Part shown: positions 1 through 8,513 of the stretch, one piece after another
Layout: the number at the start of each line of letters is the position of its first letter
Numbering within the stretch: position 1 is the stretch's first letter
From: JAWLEV01 sp041685915
GTDB lineage: Bacteria; Chloroflexota; Anaerolineae; UBA1429
Direction: 5' to 3'
Length of the DNA: 61,231 bases
Assembly: GCA_041685915.1 (NCBI GenBank)
Contig: JAWLEV010000005.1
Location: 1 to 61,231 of the forward strand
The notes under the pieces: generated by a model
The model's database searches: none
What the model saw: only the letters and a program-made list of their open reading frames with translations
What the model was told of the DNA's origin: nothing
Program-made: the position numbers and the translations under genes

Positions 1-33
1 TTTGTCGTGGCCGAGTTCGCCCTGGGAGAATGA
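1..33 (+). CDS. C-terminal end of an unidentified protein (partial)
   Basis: The first bases read in frame 1 as FVVAEFALGE followed by TGA at 31-33. This could be the last ten codons of a plus-strand gene lying mostly outside the window and converging on rsmI. Ten residues are too few to identify a family, and the reading may be fortuitous. Confidence 0.25.
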   Translation, partial: FVVAEFALGE

Positions 34-43
34 GTGGGCGGGG

Positions 44-715
44 TCAGGAGGCCTCGGTACCGGCGACGAGGAGCACGTACTCGCCGCGCACCTCCTGCTG
101 ACTCACCCGTTCCAGGATTTGCGACAGTGTTCCCCTGATGACCGATTCGTGTAGTTTGGTCAGTTCGTGGGCCAGGGCCGCCTGCCTGTCCCCGAACACC
201 TCCAGGGCGTCTCTTAACGAGCGGATGAGACGATAGGGGCTCTCATAATATATGAGGGTATAGGGAGAATCACGATCCGCCGCGTAAAACTTTTGGCGGG
301 CCACCTTTTTACGCGGTGTAAAGCCGCGGAAGGTGAAACTGTGCAGTGGAAGATTGGAGAGCACCAGGGCTACAACAAAGGCGGTGGGCCCGGGAACCAT
401 GGTCACGTCCACATTCTCGCGGATGGCGGCGCGCACCAGAGTGAATCCCGGATCTGCTATGCCGGGTGTTCCGGCGCTGGTCACCAGGGCGACAGATTCC
501 CCCTCCTGGAGAAGGGCCATGATACGCTCCCTGGCGCGCTCCTTGTTGTGTTCGTGGAACGAGATCTGGCGCTTATCAATATCGAAATGTTTGAGCAGTC
601 GCCCGGTCTTGCGTGTATCCTCGCTGGCTATAAGGTCTACCTTTTTGAGGATCTCAAGGGCGCGTAGCGTGATGTCGTCCAGGTTGCCGATGGGTGTGGC
701 GACCAAATAGAGCAT
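44..715 (-). CDS. rsmI: 16S rRNA 2'-O-ribose C1402 methyltransferase RsmI
   Basis: RsmI uses SAM to methylate the ribose of 16S rRNA C1402 in the decoding centre. The protein opens with LYLVATPIGNLDDITLRAL, the family N-terminus, followed by IASEDTRKT, the glycine-rich SAGTPGIADPG loop near residue 80 and VPGPTAF near 108. All are hallmarks of the tetrapyrrole-methylase fold. At 223 residues it lacks the C-terminal extension of the longer E. coli protein, which is common in the family. It is the last gene of the minus-strand gcv operon, about 40 bases downstream of gcvPB. The family assignment is secure; the operon link is inferred from strand and spacing. Confidence 0.95.
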   Translation of the reverse strand: MLYLVATPIGNLDDITLRALEILKKVDLIASEDTRKTGRLLKHFDIDKRQISFHEHNKERARERIMALLQEGESVALVTSAGTPGIADPGFTLVRAAIRENVDVTMVPGPTAFVVALVLSNLPLHSFTFRGFTPRKKVARQKFYAADRDSPYTLIYYESPYRLIRSLRDALEVFGDRQAALAHELTKLHESVIRGTLSQILERVSQQEVRGEYVLLVAGTEAS

Positions 716-754
716 CGCGTCGTGTTCTCCGTATATGGTGAACGAGATTCTCGC

Positions 755-2233
755 TTACTCTTTTTCGTGCTCTTTTTGCCAACGCAATATCAGATTGCGA
801 GCCGCCCATACCTCATCCAGGCGGCGCACCGGGGCGTTGACGGGAGCGTCGTGAAGCAATTCTGGTTTCTCCTTTGCTTCCTCGGCGATCTGCTCCATGG
901 TGTCCGCAAAGTAGTCCAGCATGCGCTTGCTTTCCGTCTCTGTCGGTTCGATCATCAGTGCCTCGGGCACGATGAGGGGGAAGTAATTCGTCGGTGGATG
1001 GATGCCATAGTCGATGAGACGCTTGGATATATCGATGGCCTGGACATCCGGGGCTTCTTCCAGTTGCCCCTCCAGGACGAACTCGTGCATGCAGATTCGG
1101 TCATAGGGAAGAGGATAGGTCTCTTTGAGGATGGCCTGTAAATAGTTGGCGTTGAGTACGGCGGCCTTGCTCGTTTCGAGCAGCCCCTTTGCCCCCAGCA
1201 TGCGGATGTAGGTATAGGCTTTGATCGCGACGCCAAAGTGCCCATAGAAGGATTTAACGCGGCCGATAGACCTGGAGGGCATCTCTAATCTATAGGTGGG
1301 CCCGGAGCCTTTAGCTTCTTTTTCTTTCGTCTTGCATACTACTGGTCCGGGGAGGAAATCGGCCAGCACCTCCGAGGCGCCTACGGGACCCGACCCCGGT
1401 CCGCCGCCGCCGTGGGGAGTAGAAAAGGTCTTGTGCAGGTTAAAGTGCATGACGTCAAAGCCCAGATCGGCGAGTTTAGTCACACCCATCAGGGCATTCA
1501 AGTTCGCGCCATCGCAGTAAACAAGTCCCCCGGCCTCATGTACCAGACGATTTACTTGCAGCACGTTCTCATCGAACAGCCCCAACGTGTTGGGATTGGT
1601 GAGCATGATGCCGGCCAGGTCGTCGTTCAGGTGGTGGTGTAGATCGTCCACGTCCACGTTGCCCCGTCCATCGGATTCCAGTTCTACCATCTCAAAGCCA
1701 GCCATGCTAGTGGATGCCGGGTTCGTCCCATGGGCCGAGTCGGGGATGAGCATAATCTTGCGGTCGGTGTCGCCACGGTGTTCGTGATAGTTTCGTATCA
1801 TCAAGATGCCCGTCAATTCCCCATGGGCGCCTGCAGCCGGCTGCAGGCTCATGGCATGGAAGCCACCAATGGCTTTGAGGAACTCTTGCAGTTCGTACAT
1901 GATGCGCAGGTTGCCCTGGACAGAACGCTCGGGCTGGTAGGGATGCGTCTCGACAAAGCCCGGGAATCGAGCAACGTCCTCGTCGACCTTGGGATTGTAT
2001 TTCATGGTGCACGATCCCAGAGGATAGAATCCCACGTCCACACCATAGTTCATCTGCGAAAGATGTACGTAATGGCGCATAAGGTCGGTTTCGCTTACCT
2101 CAGGGAGGTCGAGATCGTCTCGCAGAAGATCTTTTTCTGGTAGGTCGCTGCGGGGTACGTCGAGGTCGGGCAGATGCGCTCCACAACGTCCAGGCGTGCT
2201 CAGTTCGTAGATGATGGGTTCCGTTTCTTTCAT
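755..2233 (-). CDS. gcvPB: Glycine dehydrogenase (decarboxylating) subunit 2, GcvPB
   Basis: C-terminal half of the split P-protein of the glycine cleavage system. It decarboxylates glycine with pyridoxal phosphate and passes the aminomethyl group to lipoyl-GcvH. The pyridoxal lysine is about residue 268 in HFNLHKTFSTPHGGGGPGSG, and PLGSCTMKYNP near 71 is also diagnostic. The open frame extends further upstream, but ATG at 2233 is chosen because it overlaps the gcvPA stop by four bases (ATGA) and follows a GGAGG-type ribosome site; this gives 492 residues. The two-subunit form is typical of archaea, Thermus, Firmicutes and several deep bacterial phyla. Confidence 0.96.
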   Translation of the reverse strand: MKETEPIIYELSTPGRCGAHLPDLDVPRSDLPEKDLLRDDLDLPEVSETDLMRHYVHLSQMNYGVDVGFYPLGSCTMKYNPKVDEDVARFPGFVETHPYQPERSVQGNLRIMYELQEFLKAIGGFHAMSLQPAAGAHGELTGILMIRNYHEHRGDTDRKIMLIPDSAHGTNPASTSMAGFEMVELESDGRGNVDVDDLHHHLNDDLAGIMLTNPNTLGLFDENVLQVNRLVHEAGGLVYCDGANLNALMGVTKLADLGFDVMHFNLHKTFSTPHGGGGPGSGPVGASEVLADFLPGPVVCKTKEKEAKGSGPTYRLEMPSRSIGRVKSFYGHFGVAIKAYTYIRMLGAKGLLETSKAAVLNANYLQAILKETYPLPYDRICMHEFVLEGQLEEAPDVQAIDISKRLIDYGIHPPTNYFPLIVPEALMIEPTETESKRMLDYFADTMEQIAEEAKEKPELLHDAPVNAPVRRLDEVWAARNLILRWQKEHEKE

Positions 2234-3576
2234 GATCCTCCTACCTCCTCCAAGGCCCTGACAAGGTCGTCGATCTGCTCGGCAGAGTTCATCTCTGTCA
2301 CACATACCAACATGTGATCCTGGAACTGGGTATATGCTCGTCCCAGGTCGTATCCGCCCAGGATATCGTGTTCCTGTAAAAGCCTTTCGTTGATCTCCCC
2401 TACGGATGTGGGACAGCGCACAACGAACTCTTTGAAAAAGGGCATCTCGAACTCCACATCGTAATCCTCGAGGTCGTCTATAGCTTTGGCAGCATAGTGG
2501 GACTTGTGATAACAGAGCTCGGCCACCTGGGTCAGTCCACACTTGCCAAGGGTAGCCAGATAGACAGCAGCCGCCAAGGCGTTGAGACCCTGATTGGTAC
2601 AGATATTGGAGGTGGCGCGCTCGCGTCGGATATGTTGCTCTCTTGTGGCCAGGGTCAGGACGTAGCCCCGCCTGCCCTCCACGTCCGTCGTCTGGCCCAC
2701 CAGCCGGCCTGCGAGGCGGCGCACATACTCTTTTTTGCAGGTGAAAAAGCCCAGATAGGGTCCTCCGTAGTTAAGGGGATTGCCCAGGGATTGTCCCTCT
2801 CCCAAGACGATATCGGCGTCCATCTCTCCGGGAGGTTTGAGCAGACCCAGGGAGATGGGATCGCAGGCTACCACGAGCAGCGCCTGGTGAGCGTGAACCT
2901 TTTCTGCCACGCCGTTCAGGTCGTGGATGCGTCCCAAAAAGTCGGGATTCTGTACGATAAGGCAGGCGGTATTTTCGTCGACCTGGTCGATCAGTGTATC
3001 CAGGTCGGTGGACGGATCCTCGGGAGCGACGATCTCCATCTCCATCCCCTGGGTGTAGGTCCTAACAGTCGCCAGGTATTCGGGATGAACGGTTGGTGAG
3101 ATGACAACCTTGGTGCGGCGCTCTCGGGAAACATTCTGGGCCATGATCACCGACTCGGCCATGGCTGTGGCCCCATCATAGTGGGAGGCGTTACTGACTT
3201 CCATGGCCGTCAGATCACAGATCATGGTCTGGTATTCAAAGATGGACTGTAAGGTTCCCTGGCTGACCTCCGGTTGATAGGGGGTATAGGCTGTGTAGAA
3301 CTCGGAGCGGCTCAGCACGTGATCCACCACACTGGGCACATAGTGATGATAAGCTCCTGCACCCAGAAAGCAGCTTATATGTTGTAGATCCGTGTTGCTC
3401 TCGGCTGCCTTCCGCAGTTCTTTTTTGATCTCGATTTCCGAGACTGGCTCGGGAACGTGGATTGAGGGAAAACGGTACTCGGGAGGCACAGCTTCAAAGA
3501 GGGCTCTGACGCTTTCCACGCCGATCCTCTCCAGCATATCCTCTATTTGTGCCTTGGTATGGGGGACATAGTTCAT
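2230..3576 (-). CDS. gcvPA: Glycine dehydrogenase (decarboxylating) subunit 1, GcvPA
   Basis: N-terminal half of the split glycine decarboxylase, forming the heterodimer with GcvPB. Family features include MNYVPHTKAQIEDML at the start, FLGAGAYHHYVPSVVDH near residue 90, TPYQPEVSQGTLQSIFEYQT, and GEGQSLGNPLNYGGPYLGFF. The length of 448 residues is normal. The start codon overlaps the gcvH stop by one base and its own stop overlaps the gcvPB start, so translational coupling is likely. No anomaly is visible. Confidence 0.96.
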   Translation of the reverse strand: MNYVPHTKAQIEDMLERIGVESVRALFEAVPPEYRFPSIHVPEPVSEIEIKKELRKAAESNTDLQHISCFLGAGAYHHYVPSVVDHVLSRSEFYTAYTPYQPEVSQGTLQSIFEYQTMICDLTAMEVSNASHYDGATAMAESVIMAQNVSRERRTKVVISPTVHPEYLATVRTYTQGMEMEIVAPEDPSTDLDTLIDQVDENTACLIVQNPDFLGRIHDLNGVAEKVHAHQALLVVACDPISLGLLKPPGEMDADIVLGEGQSLGNPLNYGGPYLGFFTCKKEYVRRLAGRLVGQTTDVEGRRGYVLTLATREQHIRRERATSNICTNQGLNALAAAVYLATLGKCGLTQVAELCYHKSHYAAKAIDDLEDYDVEFEMPFFKEFVVRCPTSVGEINERLLQEHDILGGYDLGRAYTQFQDHMLVCVTEMNSAEQIDDLVRALEEVGGS

Positions 3577-3983
3577 CAGTATGTTCCCTCCTCCTGCGCC
3601 TTTTCGGCATATTCCTTGTATGTGTCGGGGTCCATCAACGCGTTGATCTGATCGGGATTCTCGACTCTCAAGGTGACGAACCAGCCCTCTCCATAGGGAT
3701 CCTCGTTTACCAGTTCGGGGCTGATCTCCAGTTCCTCGTTCACGGAGAGGATCTCGCCGGCCAGAGGAAGGTAGCAGTCAGAAGCCGCCTTCACGGATTC
3801 CACAACACCATATACTTCGCCCTGCTCGAATCTGTCTCCAACACTGGGCAACTCGACGTAGACGATGTCGCTCAGGTTATCCTGGGCAAAGTCCGTGATA
3901 CCCGTATAGGCCTCATCTCCTTCTACGCGGACCCACTCGTGGTTCTCCGTGTACATACAGGTTTCGTCAACTTTTACAGACAT
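3576..3983 (-). CDS. gcvH: Glycine cleavage system H protein
   Basis: Lipoyl-carrier protein that shuttles the aminomethyl group from GcvPA/GcvPB to GcvT. The lipoyl domain is intact: HEWVRVEGDEAYTGITDFAQ near residue 15 and the lipoylated lysine at about residue 65 in VVESVKAASDCYLPLAGEI. The length of 135 residues is normal. It lies 22 bases downstream of gcvT. It is the likely substrate of the two radical-SAM proteins encoded at the head of this operon. Confidence 0.97.
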   Translation of the reverse strand: MSVKVDETCMYTENHEWVRVEGDEAYTGITDFAQDNLSDIVYVELPSVGDRFEQGEVYGVVESVKAASDCYLPLAGEILSVNEELEISPELVNEDPYGEGWFVTLRVENPDQINALMDPDTYKEYAEKAQEEGTY

Positions 3984-4005
3984 TTTCAGCTCCTTTCGAT
4001 GATCA

Positions 4006-5103
4006 CTATCTTCGATAAGCGGGTGTGTAAAATGGCTTTTCCACGATGGTGGCAGATTTGATACTACCGCGAATTTCTATGCCGATTTCCTGTCCCACGT
4101 CCGAATACTCACTGAGGACGTAAGCCATGCCGATAAACTTTTCCAGGGTAGGCGAATACATACCACTGGTCACGTGACCGCATGGGGTGTCGTCCACAAA
4201 TACTGCATAGTTGTGCCTGGGAACGCCCCGTTCGGTCATCTCAAATGCCAAAAGTTCTTGAGCGGGGCCCTCCAGGCGCGTCTTGAGCAGGGCATGGCGA
4301 CCGATGAGGGTTTCTTTGTTCAGGGATACGGCCCATCCCAGGCCGGCCTCGATGGGTGTCGTATTGGCCGATATCTCTTGGCCGTAGAGGGGCATGCAAG
4401 GTTCCAGGCGAAGGGAATCCCGGGCGGCGAGGCCGATGGGCAAGAGGCCATATTCCTCTCCCTCTTCCATCAGGGCGTCCCAGACGTGGACGGCTTGATC
4501 TGCCGGGAAGTAGAGTTCGAACCCGTCCTCTCCCGTGTATCCCGTTCGCCCCAAGAGGGTGGCTACTCCTGCGATCTCTGTGTCGACCGCCTCGTGGTAG
4601 GCCAGTTCATCCAGGTCGTATGCGCACAGACCTTGGAGTGTGGATTGGGAGAGGGGGCCTTGCAGGGCCAACATGTACGTCTCCTCGGAGACGTTCTCCA
4701 CGTTTACGTCAAAGTCGGATCGATGATGGTTTACCCAGGATGTATCCTTGGCATTGTTGGCGGCGTTGACGGTGATAAAGTATCTATTGGGCATATGGTA
4801 GATAAAGACATCATCCACGATGCCCCCGTCATGGTAGCACATCATCGAATAGTTCGCACGTCCCACAAAGAAACTGCTCACATCGGCGGTCATAATCCTT
4901 TGTAGATATGGTATAGCATCTGGGCCCGTGACAACGATTTGACCCATGTGGTCGATATCAAAAAGGCCAACCGCCTCGCGCACGTGAAGGTGTTCGGCCT
5001 TGGGGCCCGTAGGATACTGTACGGGGAGAGCCCATCCCGCAAAGGTTATCATGCGCGCTCCCAGGGCGACGTGTCTGTCATAGAGTTTTGTCTTTTTGAC
5101 CAT
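4006..5103 (-). CDS. gcvT: Aminomethyltransferase (glycine cleavage T protein)
   Basis: GcvT transfers the methylene group from the H-protein arm to tetrahydrofolate and releases ammonia. The sequence has HVREAVGLFDIDHMGQIVV (near residue 39), ALQGPLSQ, GRTGYTGEDGFELYFP and RDSLRLEPCMPLYGQEI, all standard T-protein blocks. The 365 residues are full length. ATG at 5103 follows the upstream radical-SAM gene by 26 bases. The order lip genes-T-H-PA-PB suggests one transcript making and lipoylating the complex. Confidence 0.97.
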   Translation of the reverse strand: MVKKTKLYDRHVALGARMITFAGWALPVQYPTGPKAEHLHVREAVGLFDIDHMGQIVVTGPDAIPYLQRIMTADVSSFFVGRANYSMMCYHDGGIVDDVFIYHMPNRYFITVNAANNAKDTSWVNHHRSDFDVNVENVSEETYMLALQGPLSQSTLQGLCAYDLDELAYHEAVDTEIAGVATLLGRTGYTGEDGFELYFPADQAVHVWDALMEEGEEYGLLPIGLAARDSLRLEPCMPLYGQEISANTTPIEAGLGWAVSLNKETLIGRHALLKTRLEGPAQELLAFEMTERGVPRHNYAVFVDDTPCGHVTSGMYSPTLEKFIGMAYVLSEYSDVGQEIGIEIRGSIKSATIVEKPFYTPAYRR

Positions 5104-5129
5104 TTTTTACGCCCTTTCCAAATAGCTGT

Positions 5130-6146
5130 TTACTCTGTGATCATGTGCAGGTCGTGCAGCGCTTGCCTCACCTCCTTGCTCTTCAGAGGCCGCGGATAAT
5201 TGTAAAGGATGCTACCAGGTCGTTCGTTATAGTAGGGACGATTGCAGTCCTGGCATCCCGCCGTACGAAAAGCCTCGCCGCGAGGCAGCAGGCGGGGAAG
5301 CGCCGCTGTCACGGGACCATAGTTTTTCAATCGTCCTTTGCTATCATAGCAAAAATCGGCGGATCGTGCTACTCTTTGGGAGATCAACCAATGAGCCACC
5401 TGTATGCGGCGGTAATGGGGAAGGGATGGTGGCGTCCGATCTTCTAAAGATGTTCCCTCTATGGGCGTGAAGGCAAAGAGGCCAATGGTTACCCCGAGAT
5501 CCACCATATGCTGAATGCGCTCCACCATCTCTCGTTCGGTCTCGCCCAGTCCTACAATGAGATGCGTGCCGATGTGGCCGAGATGGCGTGAGGCGGAAGC
5601 CTCTATGAGGTGCAAGGTCGCTTCCCACGTGCCTCCTTTTACCGCCCGATACACACGCGGGCATGCTGCGTCCAGGGCAATGGTGACCCGCTCGGCGCCG
5701 GCGCGGAGAAGTGTAGTCACGTCCTCCAGGTTGCGAGGAGCCACAGATGTACAGATCGGTGTGTCGCACGTTTGACGCACTTTTTTTATGGCCCGTGCCG
5801 CCTGATCGAGATATCCTCCGCTCACCGTCACCTGAAAGCAGGTTCGTCGAATCTTTTTTTCACGATAGGCTCTCTCGAGGCCTTGGAGGATATCTTGGGC
5901 GGGAAAGGGCGGCCATGCCACTCGCGAGAGGGCGTTCTCTTGGGCATGACTGCCTCGTGCCTGGGCACAAAAGGCACAATTTCGCCGGCATCGTTCGCCG
6001 AGCATCAAATAGGCGGTGGTGGGCGGCGTGTCCATGCGCAGGGTGTAGAGACCGAGGACAGCGGCTGTGCCCGAGGAAACCTTCCAGGACCAAGTTTCCT
6101 CTTCCCGGATTTCGTGTGTTTCCTCTGTCAATCGAGAGCGCAGCAT
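5130..6146 (-). CDS. Radical SAM protein, LipS1/LipS2-type lipoyl synthase subunit (biotin-synthase-related)
   Basis: Radical SAM enzyme with the 4Fe-4S motif CRRNCAFC at residues 53-60 and a biotin-synthase-like barrel. A C-terminal CQDCNRPYYNERPG block could ligate an auxiliary cluster. Start ATG 6146 follows a G-rich ribosome site and overlaps the upstream gene by 19 bases. The resemblance is to the larger, BioB-like member of the LipS1/LipS2 pair described from Thermococcus kodakarensis, in which two radical-SAM proteins together insert sulfur at C6 and C8 of a protein-bound octanoyl group. Position directly upstream of gcvT-gcvH supports lipoylation of GcvH. I do not assign the number 1 or 2. 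Family from motifs; substrate inferred from context. Confidence 0.8.
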   Translation of the reverse strand: MLRSRLTEETHEIREEETWSWKVSSGTAAVLGLYTLRMDTPPTTAYLMLGERCRRNCAFCAQARGSHAQENALSRVAWPPFPAQDILQGLERAYREKKIRRTCFQVTVSGGYLDQAARAIKKVRQTCDTPICTSVAPRNLEDVTTLLRAGAERVTIALDAACPRVYRAVKGGTWEATLHLIEASASRHLGHIGTHLIVGLGETEREMVERIQHMVDLGVTIGLFAFTPIEGTSLEDRTPPSLPHYRRIQVAHWLISQRVARSADFCYDSKGRLKNYGPVTAALPRLLPRGEAFRTAGCQDCNRPYYNERPGSILYNYPRPLKSKEVRQALHDLHMITE

Positions 6147-7063
6147 TCGTCCCCCCAAAGGATCTGTAGATTTTTGTCGGCGGCGATATCCTCCGCTGCA
6201 CGGGTGGGATTGACGATGCCGTTCAGCCCGGCGTGAATGGCCAGTTCATCGACGCGCTGGCGGTAGATGCCGTGAGGGCGCATGCAGCCGAGGTAGAGAT
6301 CCGTATCAGGCAGACGCGTACGCGCGTCCAAAAAGAGCTCGGACACCTCCTGCAGTGATGGAGGAGAGCAGTGAGCGTAGGCTGTCCCTTCGGTGGGGAT
6401 AAGGATAATAAAGATGAGCCTCTCCACATTCCTCTCCTGCAGGGCCTCTAGGACGGCACGCTCGCCGTTCAGTTGGCCGCAGCGCAGTCCGATGGTGATG
6501 TGAGGCACCACGGGGGCGTGGCGCCTCATCATGTCGAACGTTCGCACATAGTCATCCAGCGTCAGATCGAGCCCATAGACCTCCTGTACTGTTGTAGCGT
6601 CTCCCACCATGTCGAGAGAGATCACGTCGACGTGGGGAGCGATGGTACGCATTTCCTCCTCATCAATGAGCCCCACGTGCCAGTTGAGCCGCCGCCCCTC
6701 GCCCAACGCGGCGATTCTTTTCAGGTGGGACATCACCGGCACGCGCCCCTTTGCATCGCAGCCCCCCGATATAAGGCAGCTTGTGGCCCCATCGCCCTGG
6801 GCTTCCCATACGGGATGCATGTGGCGCAGATAGCGTCCGCCGCAGTGGGCGCAGTTCAACGCACAGGCATCGCCCGTGACGCTCACGGGAAGGGTATTAA
6901 AGGGGCGGTCAAAGTGGATGACGGAGGGATGATGATCCGTCCGCACCTGCCACGTTTGTTCCCATCGCCGGGGAGCGATGGATAGAGTTTTAATGAGGTC
7001 ACAATTGGTGTACGTGGAATCTGATGTAGAAGATCGTCTCGTCTTTGTCATTTTGCTCCCCAT
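6128..7063 (-). CDS. Radical SAM protein, partner LipS1/LipS2-type lipoyl synthase subunit
   Basis: Second radical SAM protein, 311 residues, with CALNCAHC at residues 67-74 and CLISGGCDAKGRVP near 95. It resembles the uncharacterised 'biotin synthetase homolog' family that includes the shorter LipS partner. The C-terminus ends DECCALD, with further cysteines that could bind iron-sulfur. Start ATG 7063 is preceded by GGAGGGT six bases upstream and lies only about ten bases from the predicted transcription start. It overlaps the next radical-SAM gene. No classical lipA or lipB is visible nearby. Role inferred from pairing and gcv context. Confidence 0.78.
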   Translation of the reverse strand: MGSKMTKTRRSSTSDSTYTNCDLIKTLSIAPRRWEQTWQVRTDHHPSVIHFDRPFNTLPVSVTGDACALNCAHCGGRYLRHMHPVWEAQGDGATSCLISGGCDAKGRVPVMSHLKRIAALGEGRRLNWHVGLIDEEEMRTIAPHVDVISLDMVGDATTVQEVYGLDLTLDDYVRTFDMMRRHAPVVPHITIGLRCGQLNGERAVLEALQERNVERLIFIILIPTEGTAYAHCSPPSLQEVSELFLDARTRLPDTDLYLGCMRPHGIYRQRVDELAIHAGLNGIVNPTRAAEDIAADKNLQILWGDECCALD

Positions 7064-7080
7064 ATTTTACCCTCCAAGGC

Positions 7081-7109
7081 AGTATAGACATGAAGCGGAC
7101 TCTCGTCAA
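7081..7109 (-). promoter_or_regulatory. Sigma-70-type promoter of the lip-gcv-rsmI operon
   Basis: On the minus strand TTGACG (7109-7104) is followed after 17 bases by TATACT (7086-7081). The predicted start of transcription is about ten bases before the first ATG, leaving almost no leader and so no room for a glycine riboswitch. Confidence 0.7.
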
Positions 7110-7151
7110 AGGGAAGAGGTGTTGGAAAGTGCGTCCGTGTATGCATGGAGC

Positions 7152-7179
7152 TTGAAAGGTTGGGGGTTCGAACTATAAT
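7152..7179 (+). promoter_or_regulatory. Sigma-70-type promoter of the nicotinate phosphoribosyltransferase gene
   Basis: TTGAAA at 7152-7157 and TATAAT at 7174-7179 are separated by 16 bases. The leader to the ATG at 7256 is about 70 bases and contains a small GCCGT/ACGGC hairpin that may be an operator. The promoter is divergent from the gcv operon promoter. Confidence 0.65.
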
Positions 7180-7255
7180 AGGTGACAACTTGGATACGGC
7201 AGGGTGTTATGATGCCGTCTGACGGCGACAGGCATTAATTCTGGAGGGAGGCACT

Positions 7256-8425
7256 ATGACGAGGCGCAGATTTCACATCGCCACGGAAGAAGAGATCCGT
7301 GAGGGGCGGGTGACGGATATCTATTTTGAGAGGGCGCGGGCAGCGATCGCGGCCCGAGACGCCGACAAGATGGTGGTTGGTGAGGTGCGCACCAGAAGTT
7401 TGCCCAGCGACATGCCCTGGGCTGTTCTCGCGGGCGTCGAAGAGGTGGCCAATTTACTGGAGGACTTGGGAATCCAGGCCTGGGCCCTGCCAGAGGGGAC
7501 CGTCTTTCGGGCCGGTGACCCCGTGCTGACCATCAAAGGCCCCTATACAGCCTTTGGCCACTTTGAGACGGCGTTTCTGGGGTTGCTGTGTCAGGCATCT
7601 GGTATCGTGACCAAGTCGGCGCGCTGCCGCCTGGCCGCTGGGGATCGAGCACTACTCAGCTTTGGTGCGCGCAGAATGCATCCCTCCCTGGCACCCATGA
7701 TCGAGCGAGCGTGTTACGTGGGAGGCTGTGATGGGGTGTCCACGATAGCAGCTGCCGACCTTATGGGCATTCCGCCGACGGGGACCATGCCCCACGCATT
7801 GATCCTCATACTGGGAGATACGCTGGCGGCGGCATGGGCCTTTGACGAGGCGGTACCTCCTGAGGTGGAACGCATCGTGTTAATCGATACCTTCAAAGAT
7901 GAAAAGTTTGAGACGCTGCGCGTGGCGGAAGCCATGGGCGACGAGCTTTTTGGTGTGCGTTTCGATACGCCCTCCTCGCGCCGGGGCGATCTGTACGACT
8001 TGATGGAGGAAACGCGGTGGGAACTCGATATTCGAGGCTATGACTGGGTCAAGTTCTTTGCCAGTGGCGGTTTGAATGAGGAAAATATCCCCGGGTTGAA
8101 TCCGATCTGTGATGGATATGGCGTGGGTACGTCATTGTCCAATGCTCCGACCATCAATTTCGCTTTTGATATCGTGGAGATAGAGGGTGAGCCCTTTACA
8201 AAGCGGGGTAAAAAGGGAGGGGGCAAATTCCTGGCCCGCTGTCCGGCGTGCGGTGCGTCGGAAGTCGTCTATTGGAGGCGGGGGCCGGGGCGGTGTGCAT
8301 GTGGGGAGGAGCGCGAGTTTCTGAATCAAGCTCTGATAGAGGATGGGGAGATCGTGGCTGATCTACCGTTGGCCACCGAGATTCGGGATTATGTTGTGGA
8401 GCAACTTGAGGGGCTGAGCCTCTAG
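7256..8425 (+). CDS. pncB: Nicotinate phosphoribosyltransferase (archaeal-like form with C-terminal zinc ribbon)
   Basis: Converts nicotinate and PRPP to nicotinate mononucleotide in NAD salvage. Family signatures are LSFGARRMHPSLAPMIERA near residue 140 (with the histidine of the active site), GGCDGVSTIAAADLMGIPPT near 160, GTMPHALI, and a TIM-barrel end reading FFASGGLNEENI. The C-terminus carries a putative zinc ribbon, CPACG (about 324) and RCACG (about 343), as in Thermoplasma-type enzymes. Length 389. ATG follows GGAGGGAGG closely. It is monocistronic, ending before a strong hairpin at 8460. Confidence 0.92.
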   Translation: MTRRRFHIATEEEIREGRVTDIYFERARAAIAARDADKMVVGEVRTRSLPSDMPWAVLAGVEEVANLLEDLGIQAWALPEGTVFRAGDPVLTIKGPYTAFGHFETAFLGLLCQASGIVTKSARCRLAAGDRALLSFGARRMHPSLAPMIERACYVGGCDGVSTIAAADLMGIPPTGTMPHALILILGDTLAAAWAFDEAVPPEVERIVLIDTFKDEKFETLRVAEAMGDELFGVRFDTPSSRRGDLYDLMEETRWELDIRGYDWVKFFASGGLNEENIPGLNPICDGYGVGTSLSNAPTINFAFDIVEIEGEPFTKRGKKGGGKFLARCPACGASEVVYWRRGPGRCACGEEREFLNQALIEDGEIVADLPLATEIRDYVVEQLEGLSL

Positions 8426-8459
8426 GGAAATCGTCCTTTGGATATCGCCAGTCCTTTGG

Positions 8460-8496
8460 CGTGGCGTCAGACGTTGACCAAACGTCTGACGCCACG
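8460..8496. terminator. Perfect 16-bp hairpin between convergent genes
   Basis: Left arm CGTGGCGTCAGACGTT (8460-8475) pairs perfectly with 8481-8496 across the five-base loop GACCA. It sits between pncB (plus) and purO (minus), so a bidirectional terminator is likely. There is no long T-run on the plus side, so a repeat-type palindrome remains possible. Confidence 0.6.
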
Positions 8497-8513
8497 TTAT
8501 TACGTGACAAGCA

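Noticed and set aside
2497..3099. 200-codon plus-strand frame within gcvPA
   Set aside because: Antisense to a conserved glycine dehydrogenase subunit, with no ribosome site or homology features.
7064..7080. Glycine riboswitch upstream of the gcv operon
   Set aside because: The predicted transcription start leaves only about ten bases before the first gene, and no glycine aptamer core is visible.
7150..7185. GGTTCGAAC, resembling the T-loop of a tRNA
   Set aside because: No acceptor, D or anticodon arms can be folded around it; the bases fit between -35 and -10 boxes of a promoter.
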